Assembly: GCA_017428925.1 (NCBI GenBank)
Contig: JAFRPY010000002.1
Location: 1 to 63,037, forward strand
Source: Prevotella sp.
GTDB lineage: Bacteria > Bacteroidota > Bacteroidia > Bacteroidales > Bacteroidaceae
Reading direction: 5' to 3'
DNA length: 63,037 bases
Each line of letters starts with the position of its first letter. Positions within the stretch are counted from its first letter, which is position 1. Made by a program: the position numbers and the translations under genes. The notes under the pieces are model-generated. The model was given only the letters and a program-made list of their open reading frames with translations, did not search any database and was not told the DNA's origin. This document shows, piece by piece, positions 40,907-49,963 of the stretch.

Positions 40907-42925
40907 ATGAAACAAACGCTTATTGCTATTCTATTAGGCATAATCTGTCTCCCTGTCTTTTCCGGCATCAATCGCCATGACGTGGTGCGCCGTAACAATC
41001 CACGAGTGTTTTCCCTCGACTCACTGTCGTCACTTACCATGGGCAACGGTGGATTTGCCTTTACCGTAGATGCCACGGGCCTACAGACTTTCCCCGAGTA
41101 CTACGAAAACGGCGTGCCTTTGGGCACGATGAGCGACTGGGGATGGCACTCGTTCCCGAACACGGAGAACTACCGCGCGGAGGAAGCCTTCGACCAGAAG
41201 ATGTATTCCATAGAAAAGTTTCCCGACGAACGCCGCAAGGCTGCCGCCGCCTATCTGCGCGCCAATCCCCACCGGCTTCATCTGGGCACCATCGGCTTCG
41301 ACATTCCTATGGCCGACAGGGCACTCGTGGAACCGAAAGGACAAGAACTCGACCTGTGGGAAGGCCACATGGGCAGTGCCTTCGCCTATGGCAACAACGG
41401 CTATTTCACGTTCACCTGGGTGCATCCCGAGCGCGACATTGTCTATGCAGGCTACATGACCGACAGCGAAAAACCGCTGGCCGTGAAGTTCCGCTTCCCA
41501 TACCCTACGGGTCAGCATACCGATTCGGGCTGCGATTGGACGCCGAACGCACAAAACAAAACGGACATCGTGAGGCAAGACAGCACATCAGTCGTATTGA
41601 GACGTACGCTCGATGCCACGACCTACTACGTCAGCATCCGATGGGAGATTCCAGCCTCGTTCACCTGCACGGCCGACAACGAATTCAAACTCTCGCCCCG
41701 GCAGCCGGGCTTAGCCTTCTCATGTGAATATTCTGCGGAAATGCCTGCAACGGAGGCACCCGTCAGCACCGAGGCTATAGAGCAGACAAAGCAGCACTGG
41801 CGCGATTACTGGACGACGGGCGGCATCGTTGATTTCAGCCGTTGCACAGACCCACGCGCAAAAGAACTGGAACGACGTGTGATTCTCTCGCAATATCTGC
41901 TGGCCGCGAACTGTGCCGGCGACACACCGCCGCAAGAGACGGGCCTCACCTACAATTCATGGTTTGGCAAGTATCATCTGGAAATGATCTGGTGGCATCA
42001 GGCACAGTTTGCCCTCTGGGGACATCCAGAACTGCTGGAACGCTCCCTTAATTGGTATTTCCAAGCAGAACCCATGGCCCGCAAGATTGCACAGCGGCAA
42101 GGCTACAAAGGCATCCGATGGATGAAGATGACCGACCCTTCTGCTGAAGAGGCTCCGTCGAAGACCGGCAGTTACCTCATCTGGCAGCAGCCTCATCTCA
42201 TCTATCTCACGGAACTGCTCCGACGTTCGGGTACGAATATCAATCGTTTCCGTCCTTTAATTGAAGAGACCGCTGAGTTCATGGTTGACTATGCCCAACA
42301 GTCAACCAGCCCGGGCGCCGCTTCCTATGCACTCCGTGGCTGCATTCCTGCCCAGGAAACCCTTTCGGCTGAGACCACCATCGATCCACCCTTCGAACTG
42401 GCCTATTGGCAATGGGCCCTGCAAGTGGCTGGTCACCCTGTACAGATGGACACGCTGGCTCATAAGGACGGTCTGTATCTGGCTGCCGCCAATGCCACTG
42501 ACACCTATACGAACATCAGATACATCAGCGACCATCCCGCCGTGCTCGGTGCCTTTGGCATCATTCCTGATACCGGGCTCTTCGATAAAACCATTATGCA
42601 AAATACCCTCAACTGGATCTGGAAGGACTGGAACTGGGACAAAACCTGGGGATGGGACTACCCGATGGTGGCCATGTGTGCCGCCCGTCTGGGCGACCGT
42701 CAAAAAGCCGTCGATGCCTTGCTCATGGATAAACGCACAAACACTTACTTGGTGAGCGGTCACAACTATCAGGATCAGCGCCTTCGCCTTTATCTGCCAG
42801 GTAACGGCGGCCTGCTAACGGCTATTGACCTGATGTGTGCCGGATGGGACGGATGCAAGGAAAAGAACCCGGGATTCCCCGCCGGATGGGATATAGAATG
42901 GGAAGGTCTGTTGCCTATGCCGTAA
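40907..42925 (+). CDS. Secreted six-hairpin glycosidase-like protein
   Basis: The start at 40907 (MKQTLIAILLGIICLPVFSG) gives 672 residues with a signal peptide. Upstream codons overlap the promoter. An N-terminal beta-sandwich (SLTMGNGGFAFTVDATGLQT) precedes an (alpha/alpha)6-barrel region with NSWFGKYHLEMIWWHQAQFA, GYKGIRWMKMTDPSAEEAPS and WIWKDWNWDKTWGWDYPM. This arrangement resembles GH65/GH95-type glycosidases, with Glu in KYHLEMIWWH a catalytic candidate, but I cannot name the family. The divergent esterase-GH43 gene suggests a role in breaking down xylan or another hemicellulose. Confidence 0.65.
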   Translation: MKQTLIAILLGIICLPVFSGINRHDVVRRNNPRVFSLDSLSSLTMGNGGFAFTVDATGLQTFPEYYENGVPLGTMSDWGWHSFPNTENYRAEEAFDQKMYSIEKFPDERRKAAAAYLRANPHRLHLGTIGFDIPMADRALVEPKGQELDLWEGHMGSAFAYGNNGYFTFTWVHPERDIVYAGYMTDSEKPLAVKFRFPYPTGQHTDSGCDWTPNAQNKTDIVRQDSTSVVLRRTLDATTYYVSIRWEIPASFTCTADNEFKLSPRQPGLAFSCEYSAEMPATEAPVSTEAIEQTKQHWRDYWTTGGIVDFSRCTDPRAKELERRVILSQYLLAANCAGDTPPQETGLTYNSWFGKYHLEMIWWHQAQFALWGHPELLERSLNWYFQAEPMARKIAQRQGYKGIRWMKMTDPSAEEAPSKTGSYLIWQQPHLIYLTELLRRSGTNINRFRPLIEETAEFMVDYAQQSTSPGAASYALRGCIPAQETLSAETTIDPPFELAYWQWALQVAGHPVQMDTLAHKDGLYLAAANATDTYTNIRYISDHPAVLGAFGIIPDTGLFDKTIMQNTLNWIWKDWNWDKTWGWDYPMVAMCAARLGDRQKAVDALLMDKRTNTYLVSGHNYQDQRLRLYLPGNGGLLTAIDLMCAGWDGCKEKNPGFPAGWDIEWEGLLPMP

Positions 42926-42930
42926 AAGGA

Positions 42931-42964
42931 GACCCTCCCCTGCCCTCCCTATGAGGGAGGGAGC
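42931..42964. repeat. Family A repeat, intergenic
   Basis: GACCCTCCCCTGCCCTCCCT then ATGAGGGAGGGAG. It lies directly after the stop codon of the glycosidase-like gene and closely resembles the copy at 56878-56910. Further on (42995-43020) there is a microrepeat-like TTAATTCTAAACTCTCAATT. Confidence 0.8.
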
Positions 42965-43023
42965 AAATAGTATTGGAGGTAGTCATAACTCTGCTTTCTT
43001 AATTCTAAACTCTCAATTCTACA

Positions 43024-44919
43024 TTGAATAGCATAAACCCCATACAGGCCCTGATGCAGCAGAAAATACTGCTGCAGATGGAATATGCGGCCGAGAAAGA
43101 GGCTTTCCGCAAACTGACCGAAACCATTGGTATGCAGCGGAGGCTCAAACGGGGTGATGCCTGGTGGCCTGTGAAGACAGGCAAGAGTTATTACAATTCA
43201 TTGAACCAACTTTCCATTGAAATCCATCGCACACAAGACCAAGACATCGAGCATAATTTTGAATTTGGCCGTCCCGTAGCATTCTTCAGGGGAGTATCCG
43301 GGATTTCTGGAAATACCCTCCATTACTTCCCTTTCACGGGAACCGTCTCCTATGTGGACGGAGACCGTATGGTCATCGTAGTCCCTGACAACACGCCCGT
43401 CATCGACTTGCAGAATACGGAAGGGCTGGGCGTGCAACTCTCTTTCGACGAGACCAGTTACAAGATGATGTTCGATGCCCTCGATCGTGTGATGAAAGCC
43501 AATAACAATCGTCTGTCCTACCTGCGCGACCTGTTCTACAATCCACAAATGGCACCCCAGACGTTTTCCTTCCAGTCCATCACCTTCCCCTATCTTAACA
43601 AGACACAGGAGGAAGCCGTCAACCGCGTCCTGCGGGCCAAGGATGTGATGATTGTGCACGGACCTCCCGGCACTGGAAAGACCACTACGCTCGTGGAAGC
43701 CATCAACGAGACATTGATGCGTGAGAGTCAGGTGCTGGTCTGTGCACAATCGAACATGGCCGTTGACTGGATTTCCGAGAAACTGGTTGACCGTGGCATT
43801 CCTGTCCTGCGCATCGGTAATCCCACCCGCGTCAACGACAAGATGCTTTCTTTCACTTTTGAACGGCGGTTCGAAGCCCATCCAGACTATCCACAACTAT
43901 GGGCCATCCGCAAGGCACTTCGCGAACTGCGCAGGAAACGGAAGCGGGGAGATGACAAATACCACCAAAAGGTGGAACGGCTGAAGGCACGGGCCACCGA
44001 ACTGGAGATACGCATCAACAGCGAACTCTTCGGCGAGGCACGAGTCATTGCCTGTACACTGGTAGGGGCAGCCAACCGACTGCTACAAGGCATGAAGTTC
44101 GGCACACTGTTCATCGACGAGGCCGCACAAGCCCTTGAAGCCGCCTGCTGGATTCCTGTCCGTAAGGCTACGCGTGTAATTTTGGCGGGCGACCATTGCC
44201 AGTTGCCCCCAACGGTAAAAAGCATTGCAGCCCTGAAAGGTGGATTAGGCAAGACGCTGATGGAACGTATCGTGGAGAATCATCCGGAAGCCGTTTCGCT
44301 CCTGAGGGTACAATATCGTATGAACGAACAGATCATGCGCTTCTCGTCCGACTGGTTCTATGAGGGGAAGGTCATCAGTGATGAAAGCGTCAGGCACCGG
44401 GGCATTCTCGACTACGACGACCCCATCGAATGGCTTGACACCGACGGCATCGGAGCCAAGGAAGAGTTCATCGGAGAGTCCTTTGGCCGCATCAACCGTC
44501 AGGAAGCCCTGCTCACGCTGGCCGTACTCGAAGTGTACTTTGAAAAAATAGGAAAACAACGCATCCTTGAAGAGCGGATTGACGTGGGCGTCATCTCCCC
44601 ATATCGTGCCCAAGTGCAGTACCTGCGGCAGCTGGTGAAAAAGGAACCTTTCTTCAAACCCTATCGGAGTCTGATTTCCATCAACACTGTGGACGGTTTC
44701 CAGGGACAGGAGCGCGACATCATACTCATCTCATTGGTACGCAACAACTCACAAGGCGAAATTGGGTTCCTGCGCGACCTCCGGCGTATGAACGTGGCCA
44801 TCACCCGCGCCCGGATGAAACTGATCATTCTGGGGGATAAGACCACGCTCACGGCTCACAATTTTTACAAAAAGCTGTATGAATATTCCAATTTAAAAGT
44901 TTTTAATGAAAAAAAATGA
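43024..44919 (+). CDS. SF1 DNA/RNA helicase (IGHMBP2/Dna2-like)
   Basis: This 631-residue ATP-dependent helicase has Walker A GPPGTGKT at 213-220, Walker B in TLFIDEAAQALEAACW, GDHCQLPPTV, the Q/R motif VQYRMNEQIM, motif V NTVDGFQGQERDIILISLVR and motif VI NVAITRARMKLIILGD. No nuclease domain is attached. The chosen start is the TTG at 43024, because the segment INPIQALMQQKILLQ resembles the beginning of relatives. The ATG at 43054 is the alternative. The gene follows a family A repeat and has no obvious partner. Confidence 0.9.
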   Translation: MNSINPIQALMQQKILLQMEYAAEKEAFRKLTETIGMQRRLKRGDAWWPVKTGKSYYNSLNQLSIEIHRTQDQDIEHNFEFGRPVAFFRGVSGISGNTLHYFPFTGTVSYVDGDRMVIVVPDNTPVIDLQNTEGLGVQLSFDETSYKMMFDALDRVMKANNNRLSYLRDLFYNPQMAPQTFSFQSITFPYLNKTQEEAVNRVLRAKDVMIVHGPPGTGKTTTLVEAINETLMRESQVLVCAQSNMAVDWISEKLVDRGIPVLRIGNPTRVNDKMLSFTFERRFEAHPDYPQLWAIRKALRELRRKRKRGDDKYHQKVERLKARATELEIRINSELFGEARVIACTLVGAANRLLQGMKFGTLFIDEAAQALEAACWIPVRKATRVILAGDHCQLPPTVKSIAALKGGLGKTLMERIVENHPEAVSLLRVQYRMNEQIMRFSSDWFYEGKVISDESVRHRGILDYDDPIEWLDTDGIGAKEEFIGESFGRINRQEALLTLAVLEVYFEKIGKQRILEERIDVGVISPYRAQVQYLRQLVKKEPFFKPYRSLISINTVDGFQGQERDIILISLVRNNSQGEIGFLRDLRRMNVAITRARMKLIILGDKTTLTAHNFYKKLYEYSNLKVFNEKK

Positions 44920-44936
44920 CGATTCATCAAAAAAAA

Positions 44937-44968
44937 CTTGCACGATTCAAAAAATATATCTATCTTTG
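44937..44968 (+). promoter_or_regulatory. Promoter of a short untranslated unit (CTTG-20-TATCTTTG)
   Basis: CTTG at 44937-44940 (one mismatch to TTTG) and TATCTTTG at 44961-44968 are 20 bp apart. The DUF4143 gene starts 375 bp later and has its own -7 box, so this promoter seems to serve the region up to the hairpin at 45051. Confidence 0.5.
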
Positions 44969-44974
44969 CAACGT

Positions 44975-45092
44975 AATAAAAACTACGAAAGAAATAATCA
45001 TAGGCACAGATACATAATTATTCATCGTTTCATAAATAAGTTATTTAAGGGAAAGGACCGACGAGATGTCGCTCCTTTCTCAAGTTTTTAGG
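44975..45092 (+). ncRNA. Candidate small RNA of about 115 nt
   Basis: Between the promoter at 44937-44968 and a terminator there is no convincing ORF. An AT-rich stem (ATAATTATT / AATAAGTTAT, imperfect) is followed by a strong hairpin: GAAAGGA at 45051-45057 pairs with TCCTTTC at 45073-45079, and inside it CGAC pairs with GTCG around GAGAT. TCAAGTTTTTAGG follows. The call rests only on promoter, hairpin and U-run. I do not recognise a family. Confidence 0.45.
45051..45092 (+). terminator. Hairpin and U-run ending the candidate small RNA
   Basis: An 11-bp stem with one C-C mismatch and a 5-base loop, then TCAAGTTTTT. Confidence 0.6.
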
Positions 45093-45192
45093 CCATCTGT
45101 CTTTTCATCGAAAATTTCTAGATTTTTTCATTCAGGGGAAACTATATACTGCCTTCATATAAAGAACAATCAGAAATGTTCGAGCAGATAAA

Positions 45193-45245
45193 ATTGAAAA
45201 TTATGGGAATTTTGTATTGAAAATCATGGGAATTTTATATCTTTG
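45193..45245 (+). promoter_or_regulatory. Tandem operator-like repeats and -7 box before the DUF4143 ATPase gene
   Basis: Two 21-bp copies (ATTGAAAATyATGGGAATT plus TT) lie at 45193-45213 and 45216-45236 with a 23-bp period. They are followed at once by TATCTTTG (45238-45245). Two turns of DNA apart and touching the promoter, they look like binding sites for a regulator, perhaps an autoregulator. Confidence 0.55.
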
Positions 45246-45342
45246 CAGCCGAAAATATGCAAAGTTAGGCTACGACTCAGCACTTGGATTATATTTCATT
45301 ACTTTCAACTTGTACTGACTATGCCGACAAAAAAGATGATTT

Positions 45343-46608
45343 ATGTATTACAAAAGAATTATAGAAGAGGAAATTGCACTGAAATTGAAGTCATCAGGGG
45401 CAGTGCTTGTAGCAGGACCTAAATTCTGCGGAAAGACTACGACGTGTATGCTGTATCAGAATAGTTTCGTAAAACTGAATACGAAACAGGCTATTACTAT
45501 GGCACGAATGAACCCGAAAGCTGTTCTCAATGGTGAAAAACCGAGACTAATAGACGAGTGGCAGAAAGCACCGGACATTTGGAATCAAGTAAAAGATGAC
45601 TTGGATTTTGAATACCAGTTCGGGAAATACATACTTACTGGCAGCAGTACGCCTGCAGATAAAACCGAGATACATCATAGCGGTGCGGGAAGGATTGCCC
45701 CGCTAAATATGCGGCCGATGACCCTTTGGGAGTCGAAAGAATCGAAAGGTACAGTATCGCTGAAGGATTTGTTTGATGGAGGTTTTAATTTCCCCTGGGA
45801 TATGAATTCGGAATTCACATTGGATAATGTTGCTTTTCTTCTATGTAGAGGTGGGTGGCCGATCTCTGTATTGGCACCAAAAGAGATTGCGCTTGAAATA
45901 ACGAAGAACTATTTTAACGGATTATTTGTGTTTGAGGATAGTGAAAATGAGCGTTTCCGCAATAAGAAGCCTGAGGTGCTGAGAATGATCCTAAGGAGCT
46001 ATGCGCGGAACATCTCAACTGAGGCTGCTGTATCGACCATTATTACTGACATCCGCCAGAATAATGAGCGGACTATGGACACAAAAACCTACGGTGATTA
46101 TATGGATGCGCTTAAGGATCTGTTCATTATTGAGGATTTGGAGGCATGGAATCCGAATATCAGATCAAAGACTTCGATAAGAAGTACTCCAACGCGCCAT
46201 TTTGTGGACACATCGATTGCTTGCAGAAGTTTGGGGGTAAGTCCTGAAGACTTGAAAAATGACTTGAATAGTTTTGGACTATTCTTCGAGGACTTTGCTG
46301 TGAGAGACCTTTCTGTCTATGCTAACCATCTAAGTGGAACGGTAAAGCACTACAGGGACAATGCCGGACTGGAGTGTGATGCTGTAGTACATCTTGAGGA
46401 TGGTAGATGGGGAGGTATAGAGATTAAACTCGGTGGAGACGATTTGATAAATGAAGGTGCGGAGTCACTTAAAACGCTTCGTAACAAGATTGTTGAGAAG
46501 AGTGATGAAAAAGCTCCATCGTTTTTGTTAGTACTGACGGCAGTGGGAGGTGCATATAGAAGGGAGGACGGGGTATATGTGGCGCCTATCAATCTGCTAA
46601 AACCTTAA
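45343..46608 (+). CDS. AAA-type ATPase with DUF4143 domain
   Basis: This 421-residue protein belongs to the AAA_14/DUF4143 group. Walker A is LVAGPKFCGKTTTC near residue 25, followed by PRLIDEWQKAPDIWNQVKDD as Walker B, and YILTGSSTPA as sensor. The C-terminal DUF4143 half has a PD-(D/E)XK-like segment (AGLECDAVVHLEDGRWGGIE then IKLG), which is usual for the family. Cellular role is not established. Such genes are scattered in bacterial genomes and often vary between strains. It is AT-richer than its neighbours and lies 19 bp before the P-type ATPase gene. Confidence 0.85.
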   Translation: MYYKRIIEEEIALKLKSSGAVLVAGPKFCGKTTTCMLYQNSFVKLNTKQAITMARMNPKAVLNGEKPRLIDEWQKAPDIWNQVKDDLDFEYQFGKYILTGSSTPADKTEIHHSGAGRIAPLNMRPMTLWESKESKGTVSLKDLFDGGFNFPWDMNSEFTLDNVAFLLCRGGWPISVLAPKEIALEITKNYFNGLFVFEDSENERFRNKKPEVLRMILRSYARNISTEAAVSTIITDIRQNNERTMDTKTYGDYMDALKDLFIIEDLEAWNPNIRSKTSIRSTPTRHFVDTSIACRSLGVSPEDLKNDLNSFGLFFEDFAVRDLSVYANHLSGTVKHYRDNAGLECDAVVHLEDGRWGGIEIKLGGDDLINEGAESLKTLRNKIVEKSDEKAPSFLLVLTAVGGAYRREDGVYVAPINLLKP

Positions 46609-46627
46609 AAATACCGCAAACATTGAA

Positions 46628-49285
46628 ATGAAACAAGATAGCATCTACACGGGACTTACCGAGGAACAGGTAACCAGAAGCAGGCAAGAGCATGGCACGA
46701 ACGTGCTGACTCCGCCCTTGCGCGAACCGCTGTGGAAGAAATTCCTCGGGAAATTCTCCGACCCACTGATCATCATTCTCCTGGTGGCCGGCGTTCTCTC
46801 CATCGGCATCTCGTTCTACGAATACTTCGGACTAAACGAAGGGCGCTCGGTATTCTTCGAGCCTGTGGGCATTTTTATCGCCATACTTCTGGCCACAGGA
46901 CTGGCGTTTATTTTTGAGGTGAAGGCAGACCACGAATTCAACATTCTCAATCAGGTGAACGACGAGGAACCCGTGCAAGTGATACGCAACGGCAGTCGTA
47001 AGATGGTTCCCAAACGCGACATCGTGGTTGGCGACATAGTAATGCTGACCACCGGCTGTGAGATTCCTGCCGACGGTGACCTGTTGGAAGCCAAACGGCT
47101 GCAAGTGGACGAGTCGACACTGACGGGAGAACCCATCTGCCATAAAAGTCCGTTGCCCGAAGAGCAGGACAGCGAGGCGACATTTCCCACCAACCGTGTA
47201 CTGCGGGGAACAAAGGTCATGGAAGGCCACGGCATCATGAGCGTGACGGAAGTGGGCGACAGCACAGAGAACGGAAAGGTATACGTGGCAGCACAGATTG
47301 ACGACAGCGTGAAGACACCGCTCAACGAACAACTGGATCGTTTGGGGCTCTTCATCTCGCGTGCCAGCTACGTCATTGCCGCACTGATTATCGTAGGGCG
47401 CATAGCTGTGTATCTCTCTCAAAATTCTTCACTCTTCACTTTTCACTCTTCACTTATCACTCCTTTCCTGGCCTACCTGTTGCAGTCGGTGATGATTGCC
47501 GTGACACTCATCGTAGTGGCCGTGCCCGAAGGACTGCCTATGGCGGTGACACTCTCGCTGGCCTACAGCATGCGCAGAATGCTGAAGACGAATAATCTGG
47601 TGCGTCGGATGCATGCCTGCGAAACGATGGGAGCCGCCACCGTGATATGCACCGACAAGACGGGAACGCTCACCCAAAACCAGATGCGCGTCGAGGAAAT
47701 GTTTCTTCATTCTGACGATAATGCTGACGGCAAGGAGATACTCGCCGAAGCCATTGCGATGAACAGTACTGCAGCACTTGACCTGAACAATGGAGAACAG
47801 GCCTCCGTAATTGGCAATCCCACTGAAGGCGCCCTGCTGCTCTGGCTCCGCGACCAAGGCATCGACTACACCAACTACCGAGAACGCGGCCGCATCATAG
47901 ACCAGCTGCCTTTCTCGACCGAAAAAAAATATATGGCTACGCTTGTGGAATCGAAAATAACTCAAGGTCAGTGCATGCTCTACGTGAAAGGCGCACCTGA
48001 GATTGTGCTTGGTTTCTGCAAGCTGACCGACGAGGAAAGGCAACACTATGACCGCATTCTCGCCGATTATCAGCAGAAGGCCATAAGGACATTGGCGTTG
48101 GCGAAACGAGCCCACCCCCAACCCCTCCCCAAGGGAGGGGAGTTAGAAGAATTCCCTCCAAACTTAGAAGGACTGTCGCTACAGGCCATTGTGGCCATCA
48201 GTGACCCTGTGCGGGCCGATGTTCCTGCTGCCGTCGGCGAATGTCTGCATGCGGGAATCGATGTAAAAATTGTGACTGGTGACAATCCGCTCACTGCACG
48301 CGAGATAGGACGGCGCATAGGATTATGGAACGACAGCGACGACGACGAGGCCATGATTACCGGCACCGAGTTTGCAGCCCTCACCGATGAGGCACTACTC
48401 CAGCGCGTGAAAGGACTGAAGATTATAGCCCGTGCCCGTCCGATGGACAAAAAACGCCTTGTGGAAGCCTTACAGCAGAAAGGCGAAGTGGTGGCGGTGA
48501 CGGGCGACGGCACCAACGATGCCCCGGCCCTAAAGGCCGCCCATGTGGGACTTTCTATGGGCAGCGGAACATCTGTGGCCAAAGAAGCCAGTGACATCAC
48601 CATCATCGACAATTCGTTTACCTCCATTGGCAGGGCTGTGATGTGGGGACGATCGCTCTATCAGAACATCCAGCGGTTCATCCTGTTCCAGACGACGGTC
48701 AACGTATGTGCTTGTCTGGTGGTGTTGGCAGGAGCCTTCCTCGGCACGCAGTCGCCGCTCACCGTCACGCAGATGCTCTGGGTGAATCTTATCATGGACA
48801 CTTTCGCAGCCATGGCCCTGGCATCGCTGCCGCCAACCGAGTCGGTCATGAACGACCCTCCCCGTCCGCGCCAGGCATTCATCATATCAAGTCCCATGTG
48901 GGCCAGCATACTGATTACCGGTGGCATTTTCACCGCCGTGCTACTTATTGTGTTGTGGAATTTAGAAAAAGGAGGCATGCCGCTATACGACCTCAGCCTG
49001 TTCTTCACCACGTTCGTGATGCTGCAGTTCTGGAACATGTTCAACGCCCGTGCTTTCCTGACGGGTCACAGTGCGCTCCGCCTGCGGGGCTGCAAGGGCT
49101 TTATCTTCATCGCCGTCTGCATTTTCGTTGGTCAGGTGCTCATCGTCAGTTTTGGCGGAAAGATGTTCAACGTAACTCCGCTCAGCCTGCGCCACTGGCT
49201 AATGATTATTGGTGGAACGAGTATCGTGCTTTGGATAGGTGAGCTTGTTCGACTGATGAAAAAAAACGCGAATGTGCAAGCTTAG
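46628..49285 (+). CDS. Calcium-translocating P-type ATPase, with two in-frame repeat insertions
   Basis: This 885-residue inner-membrane pump uses ATP to export Ca2+. The N-terminal cation-ATPase domain begins at TGLTEEQVTRSRQEHGTNVL. The actuator motif is DESTLTGEP. The phosphorylated Asp343 is in CTDKTGTLTQNQ, and the hinge motif is VTGDGTNDAPALKAAHVG. VAVPEGLPMAVTLSLAYSMR in M4 is the PEGL-type Ca2+ site of plasma-membrane/SERCA-like pumps. Between M3 and M4 the loop includes SSLFTFHSSLITPF, encoded by a family B microrepeat. In the nucleotide-binding domain AHPQPLPKGGELEE is encoded by a family A repeat. Both are in frame and between conserved blocks. The last codons overlap a bidirectional terminator. 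Confidence 0.92.
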   Translation: MKQDSIYTGLTEEQVTRSRQEHGTNVLTPPLREPLWKKFLGKFSDPLIIILLVAGVLSIGISFYEYFGLNEGRSVFFEPVGIFIAILLATGLAFIFEVKADHEFNILNQVNDEEPVQVIRNGSRKMVPKRDIVVGDIVMLTTGCEIPADGDLLEAKRLQVDESTLTGEPICHKSPLPEEQDSEATFPTNRVLRGTKVMEGHGIMSVTEVGDSTENGKVYVAAQIDDSVKTPLNEQLDRLGLFISRASYVIAALIIVGRIAVYLSQNSSLFTFHSSLITPFLAYLLQSVMIAVTLIVVAVPEGLPMAVTLSLAYSMRRMLKTNNLVRRMHACETMGAATVICTDKTGTLTQNQMRVEEMFLHSDDNADGKEILAEAIAMNSTAALDLNNGEQASVIGNPTEGALLLWLRDQGIDYTNYRERGRIIDQLPFSTEKKYMATLVESKITQGQCMLYVKGAPEIVLGFCKLTDEERQHYDRILADYQQKAIRTLALAKRAHPQPLPKGGELEEFPPNLEGLSLQAIVAISDPVRADVPAAVGECLHAGIDVKIVTGDNPLTAREIGRRIGLWNDSDDDEAMITGTEFAALTDEALLQRVKGLKIIARARPMDKKRLVEALQQKGEVVAVTGDGTNDAPALKAAHVGLSMGSGTSVAKEASDITIIDNSFTSIGRAVMWGRSLYQNIQRFILFQTTVNVCACLVVLAGAFLGTQSPLTVTQMLWVNLIMDTFAAMALASLPPTESVMNDPPRPRQAFIISSPMWASILITGGIFTAVLLIVLWNLEKGGMPLYDLSLFFTTFVMLQFWNMFNARAFLTGHSALRLRGCKGFIFIAVCIFVGQVLIVSFGGKMFNVTPLSLRHWLMIIGGTSIVLWIGELVRLMKKNANVQA
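47424..47463 (+). repeat. Family B microrepeat in the Ca-ATPase gene
   Basis: ATTCTTCACTCTTCACTTTT then CACTCTTCACTTATCACTCC, translated as SSLFTFHSSLITP, in or next to a membrane segment. Confidence 0.8.
48111..48141 (+). repeat. Family A repeat, short form, in the Ca-ATPase gene
   Basis: CCCACCCCCAACCCCTCCCC then AAGGGAGGGGA, read as HPQPLPKGG. It matches the 26095 copy base for base. Confidence 0.9.
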
Positions 49286-49300
49286 CACATTCGCGTAACT
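49261..49300. terminator. Bidirectional terminator
   Basis: CGCGAATGTGC pairs with GCACATTCGCG (11 bp) around AAGCTTA. On the - strand it is followed by TTTTTTT. On the + strand GTAACTTTCGTTTT follows. It covers the Ca-ATPase stop codon and serves the convergent secreted-protein gene. Confidence 0.8.
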
Positions 49301-49319
49301 TTCGTTTTAACCTTACGTC

Positions 49320-49883
49320 TTAAAAGTTCTCAGCGTAGCTGTTCAGCATATTGGTGTCGTCGACGAAGAAGAAGAAATCGCCAGCCTGTGTCTGGTTCAG
49401 ACCTTCCACGAGCATTTGCTGTGTCATCTTCGGACGCTCACCGTTCTGAGTGAGGTCGACATTATAGAATGCAAATCCCGGAGCATCGTCCCACTGGATG
49501 TTGATGTTCATCGTCCTATCCTTCAGTTTCTTGAAGCAGAGTGTATAGAACTGCCATCCCTTGTAGGTGGTTCTGGTGCCGTTGATTCCAGCAGAGAACT
49601 TATACTTGAACTTTTTCCCCGTCTGGGCATCGGTCAGCAAGATGTTCTTGGTCTCGGCGATAGCACCCTTGCTCTCATGAAGGGCAATCTTCACCATCGT
49701 GGCCAGGTTGGTCACGGTGACACTGACGATATAGCAACCTGGAGCTTCTTTCTGAGCCACATAAGGGAAACTTACCTGGCGCTGAACCTTGCTACCTACT
49801 AAAACCTCATTGTTGTCAGCCTTGGCGGCTGTTGCAACGAAAAGCATGGCAAAAGCCATGATGACATACTTGAAATTCTTCAT
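49320..49883 (-). CDS. Secreted protein of unknown function
   Basis: The start at 49883 (MKNFKYVIMAFAMLFVATAA with cleavage near AKA) gives 187 residues. Codons further upstream overlap the promoter region. The mature part is mostly beta-strand (QRQVSFPYVAQKEAPGCYIV, YKFSAGINGTRTTYKGWQFY) and has no cysteine cluster or lipobox. It ends ADNM-type acidic. I do not recognise the family. A -7 box TATCTTTG (- strand) is at 49914-49921. Confidence 0.65.
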   Translation of the reverse strand: MKNFKYVIMAFAMLFVATAAKADNNEVLVGSKVQRQVSFPYVAQKEAPGCYIVSVTVTNLATMVKIALHESKGAIAETKNILLTDAQTGKKFKYKFSAGINGTRTTYKGWQFYTLCFKKLKDRTMNINIQWDDAPGFAFYNVDLTQNGERPKMTQQMLVEGLNQTQAGDFFFFVDDTNMLNSYAENF

Positions 49884-49913
49884 AATCATGTTAATTAAAA
49901 TTAGAATTTGCCA

Positions 49914-49921
49914 CAAAGATA
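49914..49921 (-). promoter_or_regulatory. Putative -7 element of the secreted-protein gene
   Basis: TATCTTTG on the - strand lies 31 bp before the ATG at 49883. There is no clear TTTG at -33. Confidence 0.4.
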
Positions 49922-49963
49922 GTAATAAAAACCACAGTATTCGCAGTTTTCACAGTTTTTTTG

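Noticed and set aside
44906-45091. 61-codon ORF before the DUF4143 ATPase gene
   Set aside because: It begins in the last codons of the helicase gene, spans a promoter and ends in a terminator hairpin. Its composition (many K, N, R, H) reflects AT-rich noncoding DNA.
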